The notes: a model not told the origin generated them from the letters alone. DNA of 64,000 nucleotides from Cricetomys ansorgei (GCA_026225945.1 JAMJFZ010001133.1:18603001-18667000); one strand, 5' to 3'; shown: positions 15,409 through 26,850, counted from the stretch's first letter. Numbers and translations are program-made.

Positions 15409-15970
15409 TTACAGCTGGACACACGGTTCTGAGCATAGTCACAAGAAGAGCACAGCAGTGGAGCCACACACGTGCACAGGACAGAAGACAGTGTCTCCCT
15501 AAGCAGAACTGTGGGCATCAGAGTTGCAAAGACCACACTGACACACATGCATGATTTATTAGAAAGTACACTCCATTCTGGACGGTAGTACAAAGAAGCC
15601 CGAACCAAAAACCACCCTGGGCTGCCACGGTGGGCCTTTTGCTCTCTCTACTCACTTTGATACCTGGCCACCCATTTTATGAAGAAATGCTCCAAGCTGA
15701 GGTCAAAGACAGAACCCAGTGGGCAAGAATCCAACGGACCCATCTTACAGCCCGGGTCTCCCTTCCTAGGCAGGCCCTCCGATACTGGGGGAGTACTCAT
15801 GTTTGTCTTAACCCCTGCCTCTGGCCATGATCTCTCCCAGTCTGCCTCGTAAGAGGTGGATAGGTAGAGCAATCTGCCGCCCATGTGTAGGAACACCTGC
15901 CCTGCAAAGGTTTTGACAGATGCATAGGTGTCCCCAACTGCTTGCTGCTTTCTCTGCCTCCCGTGACTGC

Positions 15971-16052
15971 AACCCCACAACCCTGCATCTATGTGCGTAC
16001 ACAAATCGCACAACCCCACAACCCTGCATCTATGTGCGTACACAAATCGCAC
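15971..16052 (+). repeat. Two-copy 41-bp tandem duplication
   Basis: The unit beginning aaccccacaaccctgcatct is repeated directly (15971-16011 and 16012-16052) with essentially no differences, which suggests a recent event. It lies in the intron 650 bp from exon 9. Confidence 0.9.
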
Positions 16053-16639
16053 ACCTGTTCCAGCAAGTCTGAGAGTCAGGTGCACAACTGCCCAATTTTT
16101 ACATATGAGGAGCCATCTGCAGTTCCAACTGTTAGCTGTTAACAGGGGCCGAGACATGTGAATTATGGGTCTGGGACACACTATTAACGCTGTTAGGAAG
16201 CAGGTGAGGTTATAGGCAGATAGGCTTCTGTACACAGACCCCAGCACTCTGACACAGCTACTGCCGTCTTCCACCTGCTATATAATTCATAGCCAGCAAG
16301 GCTCCCTTTCATGACCTAACTCTGGTAAAAAGGAGATGACCTGCTTGGATCAAGCCAGCTCCCTACTCTCTCTCTCCTCATGCCCCTCCCTCAACTCCAG
16401 GCCTTTGTGAAGCTGAATAGGCACCTACGCAGCCAGCAAAACTGGAATCTTTGCTCAAATGTTTCTGTTTTCAAAGAAGGTTCCCACTCACTGGCCCCAG
16501 TTCTCTTCCCCATTCAAATTCTTTGCCCTGGTAGGTCGGTTCCATCTCCACTTTGCCTTCTGAAGAGGGCAGAAGAGGCGAAGCCATGGAAGGTTCAACG
16601 TGTAGTGCACAAGATGTGGTGTGTAGTGGTATGCCTACA

Positions 16640-16945
16640 GAGTGGCTCAGCACTGAAGACAAGGAGGCATTTTCATAGGTGTAAACTCTGCCAGACCTCA
16701 GCAGAAGGAACCACCCCCATGGCAAGTGCCAATCTGACAGTGGAACCCTGAGCATCTGAGCTCAGGTGTTTTATTCTTTCAGAAATCCTCAGGTATTCTA
16801 CTGATAGCACATGCAGATCATTAGCAATTAAACATCCCCCAGTGAAATCCAATACCTGCAGATAATTCAAAAATGCCTAGGCAGCCCCTTACCCAATAGT
16901 GCATAAAACAATTATTTTAAACACAACTAAAACAAGCTTCCACAT
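16640..16945. repeat. LTR-like direct repeat, copy 1
   Basis: About 305 bp are repeated in the same orientation at 18340-18650. Shared blocks include gacaaggaggcattttcata, ggtgtaaactctgccaga, gcatctgagctcaggtgtt, gatagcacatgcagatcatt and attttaaacacaact. The copies differ by about one base in ten plus small indels, so the duplication is old. The arrangement, with direct copies about 1.4 kb apart, is what an LTR pair would give, but I cannot assign a retroviral family. Confidence 0.8.
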
Positions 16946-16949
16946 TTCC

Positions 16950-18200
16950 CTTTTTCTGTATTAAAAAAAAAATTGCTTTACCTTTTCAGCACAATTTAAC
17001 ACTGTACCAGCAGAACCATTTACAAGAGGAAAAAAATCACAAGGGCTGCTAAGGCACGGGACCAAATGAAGCCAAGCATCCACCAGGCTTTCTCAATGTC
17101 TTTGGACGGCATAAAAATATTATCAATGTCCAATTACCTAGAATTCACTCACAGTGACCTTCTGGGCTCCTCCAAAGGGCTTTGATCACTTCTCTGGCGC
17201 TGCCTCTGTAGCACACACAGTTTGTCACAACTCCAGGGTCTGGCTGGCTCACACCACTGCTGTTGCTGTTCTTGGTGGCCGTCTCATAGTACTGGCATCT
17301 CAAAAACTTATGGGGTCCCTTGCTGTAACTGGGCTTCACTTTCACTCATAGCCTCTGGGCCATTCTGGGCTCTCTTCATGGTGCCAAGCCTCAACTTCTT
17401 TACACGACCCCCTCAATTTGGGCCTTCAACTACTACTGAGGCTGCACCTTCGCCAATGGTCTCTTACAGTGACAAGCCTCAGCTGCTCTCCAAAGACCCC
17501 TTCATGCCTTCAAAACCATCATCTCCTGAGTAACTCTTATATTCCAAGTTCGGCTACCAGCACAGATAAAACCGAGACCAGTTCTGGAAGACAGCTTCTG
17601 TGTGCTGACCCTGAGGAAACACTTTCCATATTTTAAGATAGAGTCTGTTTGTTGGAAAAACAACTGGTCACCTTGTCTGCAGGAAGGGTTCCCTCATGGT
17701 GTGGAGTTACCACTTGTAGATAGGTTTGCAAGGAAAAAAAAAAAAACTGGTCAATTTAACTAAGTTGCTTTTTTACTCTAAGCCATGGCTTTCACAACAT
17801 GAAGTCCTGGGCTGGTGGGAAGAATCTCTGGTTGAAACATTCTGGCCATTTGGTGTTCTTTTTCACCACCACTAAGAGGAAACATATACCCTTCTTCATA
17901 GGCCTCAAACACAACATCTTGAGCTTCAGACATATACAACGTAGCTATCAGAAAACTCAGTGAAACAGCAAGCTACCGCCAGCGTTGGGAGGGAGTGTCA
18001 GCTCCATGGTCAGGAAAAGCAGTAAGAACCTTGTTTTTTCCTGCTCCCAGATGAATTCTTTATCTCTAAGGGCCTCCATTCTGTGGCTCTCACCTTGGAG
18101 CTTTTTTCTTCATTTATTAATTTCACAGCCTTTTCTCTTTATAGATGCTTATTTCTTTCTCTCTCCTCTTCTTTCAGGAGCCTTCAATTAATACCCTAAT
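16950..18200. repeat. L1 3'-UTR-like segment between the direct repeats
   Basis: The stretch with ctgctgttgctgttcttgg, tactggcatctcaaaaactt, tgggcttcactttcactcat, gtgccaagcctcaacttctt and ccttcatgccttcaaaacca resembles a 3'-UTR-type segment abundant in rodent genomes that I associate with older L1 (Lx) families. The naming is from memory and uncertain. The reading frames in it are not conserved genes. Confidence 0.45.
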
Positions 18201-18339
18201 CTCCATCCTCTAGAAGCTTCTCTGAGAGTACTTTACCAGATTCTGAGATCTGAGTTTCTTTCTCTGACTTGTCTCCACGGTGGACTAGCTGGTATGATGC
18301 CGTGCCCCACATGGGTATGCCATTTGTAGATGTACTCTG

Positions 18340-18650
18340 CTGTGGGAGCTCAGCAAACAGGACAAGGAGGCATTTTCATAGGTGTAAACTCTGCCAGAAC
18401 TCAGCAGAGGGAACCACCGCCATGTTAAGTGCCAACTTGACAGTGGAACCCAAGGCATCTGAGCTCAGGTGTTTTTATTCTTTCAGAACTCCTCTGGTAT
18501 TCTGATAGCACATGCAGATCATTAACAATTAAACAACCCCCACAGAAATCCAACACCTGCAAACAAACAAAATGCCCTAAACAGCCCCTCACCCAACAGT
18601 ATGTAAAACACTTATTTTAAACACAACTGAAAATAAACTTTCACAACAGT
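18340..18650. repeat. LTR-like direct repeat, copy 2
   Basis: This is the direct copy of 16640-16945, offset by 1700-1703 bp. It keeps the same order of blocks from gacaaggaggcattttcata to attttaaacacaact. Confidence 0.8.
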
Positions 18651-19735
18651 GGTGGGGTAATGGCTGGAGGATGTACTGGACATGTGCTCTGACCTCCAGG
18701 GCCAAACCCAGAAGACCTGTGTGAAACGTACCCGCAGGAAGCTGTGTGAGATAATGCCTTCTTAAGCACCCATGAAGATCAAGCGGGCCTTCAGTTCTAT
18801 TATTTACCAAAAAAGACCCTGGACAGACCTTTGTCATGTTTTGATTCTGGTCTTAGCTCACTAAATGTAGATTATTAAATACTAACAAAGTTCTTATTCT
18901 GGATTCATACATGATCTGTGCTCTTTAAAAATGATGACGTAAGTTAGTAAAATGTTACCCTATGCAGCTAAGAATGTCAGAAAATGAAATTTTACTTCAA
19001 TATCACATTGACTGGTTTACACCAGAACTATAAAAATCCCTCTTGTGTCTCTTGCCCATCATGTTGGGATACAGTTAAGCAGGCATATGTAAGACCCTGT
19101 GTTTCTCAGAATAGAAACTCTGACAATACCTGTACCACTGTCTACCCACGGGAGCACAACCCCTTCCCACTACCACAGCCTCCTGTCCTAGGTCTCACCT
19201 CTGGTCTACTGCATCTGATACCAATCTCAGTGGATGACAACAGAGATTACTCCACTTTTAACAGGATTTCATTGTTTTCTAAGGCGCTCATTACTTAGAG
19301 GTTAAATGATAGTCATTATGGCAGAAGTTTATTGGAATTAAGTTAATGGTAGAAATAAGATTTTTACAAGTGACCAGAAAGTCTGAAAACAGTTACATTT
19401 TAGGAGCCTACCTGTCTGAGTCCAGAATGTGGTGTGTATGACCAAGAGAAATTATAACAGCTTTTGTACAAAACTGTGTCTATGTCACCCTTTGTGCATG
19501 AAGGGTGGGGGGGAATAAGAAAATAAACACATTTCTACAAGATGTATCCGAAAGAACAGAAAGCAAGGCTGGAGGCGTCTGAGGAAGTGGCTTGGTGGGC
19601 CCAGTGCTTTCATGAGGGCCGGAGCTTGGAAGCCAGGCATTCGAAGGAGAAACCCAGGTGGGGTTGCATGTCTGCAGCTTCAGTGCCAGGGTAGCGGAGA
19701 CAAACAGATCCCAGGGACTCATTAACCAGTCATCC

Positions 19736-19915
19736 TGGCTGAAATGGAAAAGTCTAGGTCCAGCAAGAGACCCCGTCTCAGAAAAATGAGATGGGAATTA
19801 ATAGAGGGGAGCAACTGACATTGACCTCTGACCCCTGTGCACACACATGTGGCACCTGCCTATGCACAGAGGCACAAACCTCCTTCCCTGCCCTCTCCTG
19901 CACATGCACTTAAAA
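19736..19915 (+). mobile_element. B4-type SINE
   Basis: The landmarks agaccccgtctcagaaaaat, gagcaactgacattgacctc, gacccctgtgcacacacatg and a CA-rich tail match the composite B4 family in plus orientation. Confidence 0.6.
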
Positions 19916-20288
19916 ACAGACGAAAATGATGGGCAGGGATGAGAAGGGTAGAAGTAACAAAAGATGTAGTGTTTTTTTTCCTTCTAAGCATATTGTTCAG
20001 AGCTTTGACATTTGGAACTAAATGTTCTTTACATTATAGATTTTTTAGAAATCAGATCAAATACATAATGGAGCAAAAATGCCCCTACGCTGAAAGCGGA
20101 TCAAAACACGTCCATCTGATTGTACTGCGAATAAATACCATAACCATCCTGGAGGAGGAGGACAGAGGTAACGGAGCAGCTCACGAACATGCAGCGGTCA
20201 GTCCTGAGTGTGACTGGAACAAGGGAAAGGAATGCAGGAGTCTTGTGTTTGCTGGGTTTGGTAGGGTGTGCATGCATGAGTGAATGCA

Positions 20289-20315
20289 TGTGTGCGCACG
20301 CACGGGTGCACGCGC

Positions 20316-20360
<45 letters not shown>

Positions 20361-20372
20361 TGCATGTGTGTA
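20289..20372 (+). repeat. (TG)n tract with alternating CG/TG head
   Basis: An alternating purine-pyrimidine run (tgtgcgcacgcacggg, gcacgcgcgtgcg) leads into about 19 TG units. This is a classic Z-DNA-prone composition. Confidence 0.9.
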
Positions 20373-20782
20373 TGTGGAGGGTTTGGATGAGGTGATTCTG
20401 AAACTACTTTAGAAGCAGGGCAGGATCTGACACGAGCAGTGTTGATGCTGGGAGCTCTCACAGTGGAAAACAGCGAAAGAGCGGCTGGAGAAGACTAGAG
20501 AGAACCCTCTGAGGAACAGATGTTCTGGTCCCTGGAATTTGCAGAGGCTCAGAGGGCTGAGGAATTGAGACAAGTGATCTTGTTGAGCGCTGAGATTATA
20601 GGAGTACACCCTGTAATTGGAACTGGTACAGCTGTGAACTCAAGGATTTCTAAATAGTTTGCTCTAAAGCCCTATGTCTGATTGTTTAAGATGCTAATAC
20701 CCAAGTACATGCTTCAGCATGTGTGTAAATACATGTGCGGATATGTATGTGTCCCAGTTCCATCTGTTGCAAGGGTCTAGAG

Positions 20783-21002
20783 CAGTAGTTCTCAACCTGT
20801 GGGTCATGATCCCTTTGGAACTCAAACGACCCTTTTACAGGGGTCACCTAAGACCTTCTGCATATCAGATATTTACATTATGATTTATAAAAGTAGCAAA
20901 ATTACAATTATGAAATAGCAATGGAAATAATTCTATGGTTGGGGTCACCGCATGAGGAACTGTACTAAAGGGGCACAGCATTAGGAAGGTTGAGAGCCAA
21001 TA
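20783..21002 (+). mobile_element. URR1-like hAT DNA transposon with intact target duplication
   Basis: This 220-bp element begins cagtagttctcaacctgtgg and ends aaggttgagagccaata. It is flanked by a perfect 8-bp direct repeat, gtctagag, at 20775-20782 and 21003-21010, the target-duplication length of hAT transposons. The interior (gatatttacattatgattta, aattacaattatgaaatagc) matches the copy at 4823-5026. It is too short to code for a transposase, so it was mobilised in trans. Confidence 0.85.
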
Positions 21003-21092
21003 GTCTAGAGACAGTTTCTCTAAGTCGGTATAAAAACACTGGCTGCCCACACCTACATTTCTCAGAATTTTCCTCATTCAAAAACATAAAAA

Positions 21093-21230
21093 GGGCAAAC
21101 GTGGCAATACATACCTGTAACCCCATCATTTGAACAGGGGAACACTGAGACAGAGGACTGCCATGTGTTCAAAGCCAGTCTGGGTTATGTAGTGAGTTCT
21201 ATCTGCTGCTGCACACCCAGTCCAGCTCAC
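21093..21230 (+). mobile_element. B1-like SINE, diverged
   Basis: The blocks acctgtaaccccatcattt, acactgagacagaggactgc, tcaaagccagtctgggttat and gtagtgagttc keep the order of a plus-strand B1 but are heavily mutated. Confidence 0.5.
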
Positions 21231-21345
21231 TAGTTAGACCTGTCTGTCCCTCAGGAAAGTTGACCCTGTTGTCCATTTTCTCAGGTATTTCTTTTCAGGT
21301 CTCTCTCCCAGGGTGTCCACTTCGAACAGGAATGCAAGAAGACTG

Positions 21346-21348
<3 letters not shown>

Positions 21349-21386
<38 letters not shown>
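21349..21386 (+). repeat. (AC)n microsatellite
   Basis: About 19 uninterrupted AC dinucleotides. Confidence 0.95.
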
Positions 21387-21390
<4 letters not shown>

Positions 21391-22283
21391 TCAAGAGGCC
21401 AGAACACATTCCTATGGGACAGAAAGCCTATGACTGCTGGGATCATGTGTCCACGCCCAGACGTGCCATCTGGAGCAGCTTCCACCAGCAGCCTGCCGTT
21501 CCCTGTAGGAACATAGGCCTCATGTGGTGGATTTTTCATGGCTGGCTGGTTAGAAAGCCATCCATTTTATTTCCTCTGTAAGAAGCCATCACTCAGCAGG
21601 AAATCCTCCTCTCAGCCCAACAGACCAACTACTGTGAGTCTTGTATTGTCCAGTGTGTGTACACCTCATCTGCCACGGCAGCTGCCGCAGAGCTTGGTGA
21701 AGATGTGCCTGTCTTTCCCCAGGAGACCATTGCAAACCTGGCTTCATTTTAGTGCTCTCTCCTTCAGAATGCTAACTGGATATGTATTAGTGCCCCCTCA
21801 AGACTCAAGGCTGCCTCCCAGTGGCTTATTCGGCTTTGTGTATCCAGCTTACAAAGTGCACCTTGTACTCTGATCGCTGGACTCAACCCTCAATCCTCTG
21901 AAAACTCTGTGGGCCAAAGCAGACTTCTCTTCTCATCTTGGAATTCCAGTTCCAGTCTTGCATTTTTGGTGAGCAATCCCTAGTCCCCACTTCCAAAGCC
22001 TCTGAGTCATCAGGGCACTCTGTCCTTGAGAACCAACACCTAGTTACATTCTGGTCCCCTCACAGAGACAGATTCTTCCAACAGAGCCCAGCTCAGATCC
22101 TTGTCATCGTCACCGACCCGTGCCTCCTGTGGGGGAGCGGTGGCTATCCCCTGGATGTATGGGAAGTGGGGCTCTGGGAGGCCAGGCACACAAGCCCAAC
22201 TAGCTGCTGAACGCCACTCCTCAGTGCCTCACCATGAACACACAGACAGCAAGGGGAGGAGGGAGAAGAATCAAAACAGGGCA

Positions 22284-22420
22284 GAGGGGTGGGGACACAG
22301 CTTGACATTAGGAGGGGTGGGGATACAGCCTGACATTAGGAGGGGTGGGGACACAGCTCGACGTTAGGGTGCTCGCCTGGGATACTCAGGTTCTAGGTTT
22401 GATCCCCAGCACAAGGGAAA
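22284..22420 (+). mobile_element. ID SINE with its 28-bp head repeated three times
   Basis: The 3' part, gggtgctcgcctggga...ggtttgatccccagcac, matches the tRNA-Ala-derived ID family, including the pol III B-box-like gtttgatccc. The head, gaggggtggggacacagc, is present three times in tandem at 22284, 22312 and 22340 (period 28). Only the third copy joins the rest of the element. A CT tract follows at 22477-22524. ID elements are typical of rodents and especially numerous in rat. Confidence 0.7.
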
Positions 22421-22474
22421 AAGTTTGAGGTTGTCTGGAAAGACACGCGAATTTCTACACTAAGAGGTTTAGAT

Positions 22475-22476
<2 letters not shown>

Positions 22477-22524
<48 letters not shown>
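22477..22524 (+). repeat. (CT)n microsatellite
   Basis: About 24 CT dinucleotides 60 bp after the ID element. Confidence 0.95.
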
Positions 22525-22529
<5 letters not shown>

Positions 22530-23769
22530 GGGCAGAACACTGCTTTGGCTCTCAGGCCGGGATTACAGGTATGCAGCCCACCCCTGGTTTTGAGTTGCTT
22601 CCTCACAGGTGACTGCGAATGCAGAAATCTGGAAGTCACTAACAGCTTTGTTTCATAGGTGTCATATGTGAAACAGAGAACAAAGTAGGGAGAAAATGAT
22701 GGTGGAGAGGCCAGGGGTCTTCTGTAAACACAGGTGATGAGCTAGATTTAGCACCAATAAAAAATGTGACAAAAATAGCTGTTTCTAAGGCCTCAGTTTT
22801 CTTGTGCTACAACTTGAAAAAGGGCCCAGGACTTGTCATTGCTGACCCAATCATCCCCACCCCAGGTCACTGTCACCCCTGCCTTGTTTATGGAAACAGC
22901 CAGCTGCCACACAAATACCCCTTGTCTTCCGGAAGGAGTGGTGGGGCAGGAGGGGTGGGGAGAGTTGGTGCTTATACTCAGAAGCTGCCAGGGGAAAGAG
23001 AAGGCAGACATGCAGAGGTGTTCAGGGGTCAACATGACAACAGCAGATTCCAGTACAATCCCTAATAGCCCAGGTTCCCCAGAGAGGGAAGAGGGTTGCC
23101 TTGGGAAGCTACGACTTCTCGGAAGAGGTCCAGACAGGTTGAAATGAACCGTTGCCTAACATGGGTCTGTAGTAACAGTCTGCCTTCTCGGGGCCCACAG
23201 ACACTCTGTCTGCCCTAGCTCACACCACAGCATACGGCCTTGACCTGCAGCTCACGTCTTCCTGGCCTCATCTATGACCAGCGAAGGAGACCAGGAAGGC
23301 TCCTCCACCTGCTGTGAGCTGGTCTTCTCCTTCACATTGCTGCTGCCCAGGGCAGCAGTCTGGCTCCATCCTAGACCCGGCAGACAGGACGTCTGGTAGC
23401 GTCGACACTAGAGAAGCTGAAGGGCTGAGTGAGTCTAGAAGAAATGGCTGTCTGAGTATAGTCCAGCGGTGTGCCGCTCCCTCATACTCAAAAGGCTCCA
23501 AAGACAAGTGCAACAGAACACAGCAGCAGCTTCAGCACAATCAGAGCCTGTGTCACTAGGGAAAGCGGCCTGGGTTTCTGTAGGAGAGGCTGAGCCTATG
23601 CTGTGCCCCGCCCCAAACAGGAAGAAACCTCACGCTTGCTGGCATTTGTACTCAGAATCCTTAAAGGGTCTTTACAGTCACTGTTGCAGGTGCTGTTTGC
23701 ATCCCAGACTGACACAGGCAGGACACAGGTGTTCCTGTGCATCTCACAAAGGCCAGCACTGAGGATCAA

Positions 23770-23860
23770 CAAGGTCCGGTCACATGCCCAGTTCACAGCT
23801 GGGCTAACACAGGGCTTTGAACCAAGCATTCTTTCCATGGCCCTGCTGACCTCACTTCCT
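23770..23860 (-). repeat. MIR-like remnant
   Basis: The pattern gtcacatgcccagttcacag, ctgggctaacacagggcttt and gaaccaagcattctttccat resembles the reversed MIR core. It is weak and short. Confidence 0.35.
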
Positions 23861-24075
23861 GTTAACACAGAGGAGGACACACCAAGGACACTCAGTAAAC
23901 CAGGGAAGGAACAGCAAGGTATAAATGCTCATCTACTTTCTACATGTTCTGCTTTTCTTCCAGAGCCCTAACCCAGGAATAAAGTGATAGTCCCTTCCTG
24001 CATACCTCCCCATGGCTGTCTCTCCAGTCTCCTTAGGAGGCAATGCTTCAGAAAGACCCCTACCTTCCACCCAAA

Positions 24076-24225
24076 ACCCTGGACAGAGTCTTGGAGCCTG
24101 AGCAGACACACCACAGTCTCCAGAGCGTCCCCAAGCCCTGACACACTCGAGACCCTGGACAGAATCTTGGAGCCTGAGCAGATACACCACAGTCTCCAGA
24201 GCGTCCCCAAGCCCTGACACACCCA
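24076..24225 (+). repeat. Two-copy 76-bp tandem duplication
   Basis: The unit starting accctggacagagtcttgga is repeated with a period of 76 bp (24076 and 24152). The copies differ at only a few positions (agagtc/agaatc, agacac/agatac). It creates a repeated minus-strand reading frame (VRAWGRSGDCGVS twice) that I do not consider a gene. Confidence 0.9.
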
Positions 24226-24765
24226 GGACTTCCAGATCCTGACACGGTGAATTACGGAACCCCTTGACTGGAGAGAACAGTCAGCCTGCAGTGGGCCATT
24301 GCACACAAACACAGGAGCAGATCAAACGTGACTGAGCCAAACGCAAAAGGCTGGCATGCGTTTTGCTCGGGAAGTTTCATTTCTCAAATGCCCTCTAAAA
24401 TAAATGGGCCATGGGGAATTGTCTTAATTTAGAGATGGGGTTTGTTCTTGCTATTTGTTTTTGACCAGACTTACATAAACGAAAGACAAGCAAATGAAAC
24501 CCCTTTATAACTATAACATATATCCATTCACCAGCCCTAAGACAAGAGAAGCCAACAGAACCACCAGGATGCCAATTTCTAGTAAAACAAAGGACCCAGA
24601 AACTCATCAAAAAACCGGTTGCAGCATTTACAGAGGCACAGGCAAGGGGGAAGTTGAAGGTTGCTCCCCTCACCCTCCCACCCCGTAGAGAACAACTTTC
24701 CTTAGAACTAAATCACATCCCATACACAGACCTAAGGGAAAGACAGAATGAAAAGGCAGCATGGC

Positions 24766-24860
24766 TGGGCGGTAAAGGCAGGAGGATCAGGAGTTTAAGA
24801 CCAGCCTTAGCTAAATACCTAATTCAAGGCCAGTTTGAGCCACGTGAGAGCTGCCTAAAA
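24766..24860 (+). mobile_element. B1 SINE fragment
   Basis: The plus-strand pieces ggctgggcggtaaaggcagg, ggatcaggagtttaagacca and tcaaggccagtttgagccac resemble a diverged B1. A GGAA-rich tract follows directly and may be its expanded tail. Confidence 0.5.
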
Positions 24861-24867
24861 TAGAAGA

Positions 24868-24977
24868 AAAGAAAGGAAGTGAGGAAGGGAGGGAGGAAGG
24901 GAGGGAGGAAGGGAGAAAAGGGGTGGAAGGGAGGGTGGAAGGGAGGGAGAAAGGGAGGGAGGAAGGGAGGGAGGAAG
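24868..24977 (+). repeat. (GGGA/GGAA)n purine microsatellite
   Basis: About 110 bp of imperfect ggga/ggaa units, nearly pure purine on the plus strand. It gives Ser/Leu/Pro frames on the other strand that are not real genes. Confidence 0.9.
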
Positions 24978-26205
24978 ATGAGCTAAAACATTGAAAAAAA
25001 TATTCTTGAATCCACAACTAACTTTTTGGAGAGCACAATCGTTCAGGTTTTGTCCAAGAAAACAATTTTGTGAAGAGTTAGCAGAAATATGTAATGTTTC
25101 GCAGAGGGCAAAGGAATTTTAATCGATCATACTTGTTCAGGTCAAAGTTCATCAAAAGCACTGTGCTTCTCCCAAGAGTCCCTTCACCACAAGAAGCCTG
25201 TAACCCTCAGAAGCATGGCCTCTCTGCATCTGTGAACAGTTCAGGGCAGCGTGGGGGCTTAGGCCCTGCCCTCTTCCAGGCGAGCTGCTGCTCTTTGGAT
25301 GATTCAGTGGGGGCTGCTAAGGCTTACCTCTGACAGAGCACTTGGTGAACACTGTAAGGCACCAGATGTCAACAAGTGGGTCAGGGATTCTGGAAGGTCA
25401 ACGCAACTAGAGAAAACCGGGGCCCTGCGTACAGGGTAACTACATGGACGAGGAGGGTTGACAATCCTGAGGATTCTTGACTGAAACAAACTCCATGGTA
25501 ACTCCTAAGGTTTGGTGCTTCCTGACACTATTTTTCCTAGCATTTTCCTGTGGTATCTCCTGTGAGATTACCTCAGAATGACCCTTCCTCTTCAAGTCTG
25601 TCATGCTTTCCCTGACATAACAGTCTGTGAGGATGCTTTAAACAGGAAACAGTCTATCTTTGGGGAGGTCAAGACATTTTGAAAGTAGGGGTCTACTGCT
25701 TCTGACAACTAGGTTACATTATCTGCTGTACAGAAAACCCTGAGACCTCAGGGACTCTTTCTGTGAAGTGCTCACCATCTCCTCTGTCTCCTAGGCGCCC
25801 TTTATTGTCTGCCTCATCTCTAACCCCTACGTCCTTGAAATGATCTTCAGCCATCCCGGAATCACTCACCCACCCACCCTAGTCTTAGTGCTCTTCCCTG
25901 GCTGCAGGTCCCTCAGCACTGTTTCTGAGACTGTGCCCTGGCCTGAGGCAGATATGAGGCCACTGCTCTGGCATCCTGTGAATCCCTGGATTAGAGTCCT
26001 GTGTTTGTGGAATTCATTTCACAGTTATGCAGTTGGTTATAACAGTCGCTCCCACACATCAGCCTAGAAACTCTGTCAAAGAGGGACTGGATCTTATCAC
26101 AAGTCCTGACCAGTCAAGAAGAATCGGATCAGTAAGTGGGTGTTTCTATTAATATAGATGCTATCCTAATGACACTGATGTGACAGATGTGACACTTAAT
26201 GACAC

Positions 26206-26213
26206 TGACGTCA
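26206..26213. promoter_or_regulatory. Full-consensus CRE palindrome (TGACGTCA)
   Basis: A perfect 8-bp CREB/ATF binding palindrome sits in a short run of related tgac/gtca motifs (aatgacactga occurs twice nearby). The site is seen directly. Any regulatory role is inference, because one 8-bp site in a 26-kb intron may be chance. Confidence 0.3.
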
Positions 26214-26232
26214 CACATATAAAATCAGTGTG

Positions 26233-26236
<4 letters not shown>

Positions 26237-26282
<46 letters not shown>
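26237..26282 (+). repeat. (TA)n microsatellite
   Basis: About 23 TA dinucleotides, immediately after an inverted repeat (26218-26240) and 24 bp after a CRE palindrome. Confidence 0.95.
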
Positions 26283-26284
<2 letters not shown>

Positions 26285-26687
26285 CCCTTCATTAAAAATG
26301 TTAAGCAAGAATCCTATTTAAGTCTCAAATACATAGACTTAGTAGCAAAATATGCGCTGCATTTACTACATTCCCTTGTGTGAAGACAGAAACTCTCTCT
26401 TCAAAGGGTTAATCTCCATAGCTAACAAAGACATCCAAATTCTGGGAACGTTGTTTTTTCCTCTAGAGAGCTGCTGAGAATCTCTGTAGGATGCATAGTA
26501 AAAGGCACAGACTTCTTCCAGCCTTTCTAAGGCATGTTTCAAGAGGTATTCTTAAAATACTCTTCACCACAAGCTCCCTGTTGGACAGGGATGAATGACG
26601 ACCATCCTCCGGCCAGATGAGCCGAACCCACATCACCACTTACAACATTCTTCACGTATTTCTACTTAAGAAATAATTTAAGAGGGG

Positions 26688-26850
26688 CTGGAAAGATGGC
26701 TCAGAGGTGAAGAGCACTGACTTTTCTTCCAGAGATCCTGAGTTCAGTTCCCAGCAGCCACATGGTGGCTCTATAAGAGGTCTGAATCCCTCCGCTGGCA
26801 TGCAGGTGTACATGCAGAGAGAGCACTCATGAATAAAATAAGAATTTAAG
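26688..26850 (+). mobile_element. B2/B3-type SINE
   Basis: The plus-strand head gaggggctggaaagatggct is followed by tcctgagttcagttcccag, cagccacatggtggctct and an AATAAAATAAG tail. Confidence 0.8.

Noticed and set aside
15648..16274. 208-codon minus-strand frame, the longest in the window
   Set aside because: It spans the 41-bp tandem duplication and ordinary intron just upstream of exon 9. It has no domain, and its repeated VRFVYAHRCRVVGL segment comes from the duplication.
22340..22420. tRNA gene (because of the B-box-like gtttgatccc)
   Set aside because: The surrounding sequence fits an ID SINE head and no cloverleaf with an intact anticodon arm can be drawn.
24060..24312. Minus-strand frames with a repeated VRAWGRSGDCG motif
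   Set aside because: The repetition is due to the 76-bp tandem duplication and there is no sign of selection on a protein.
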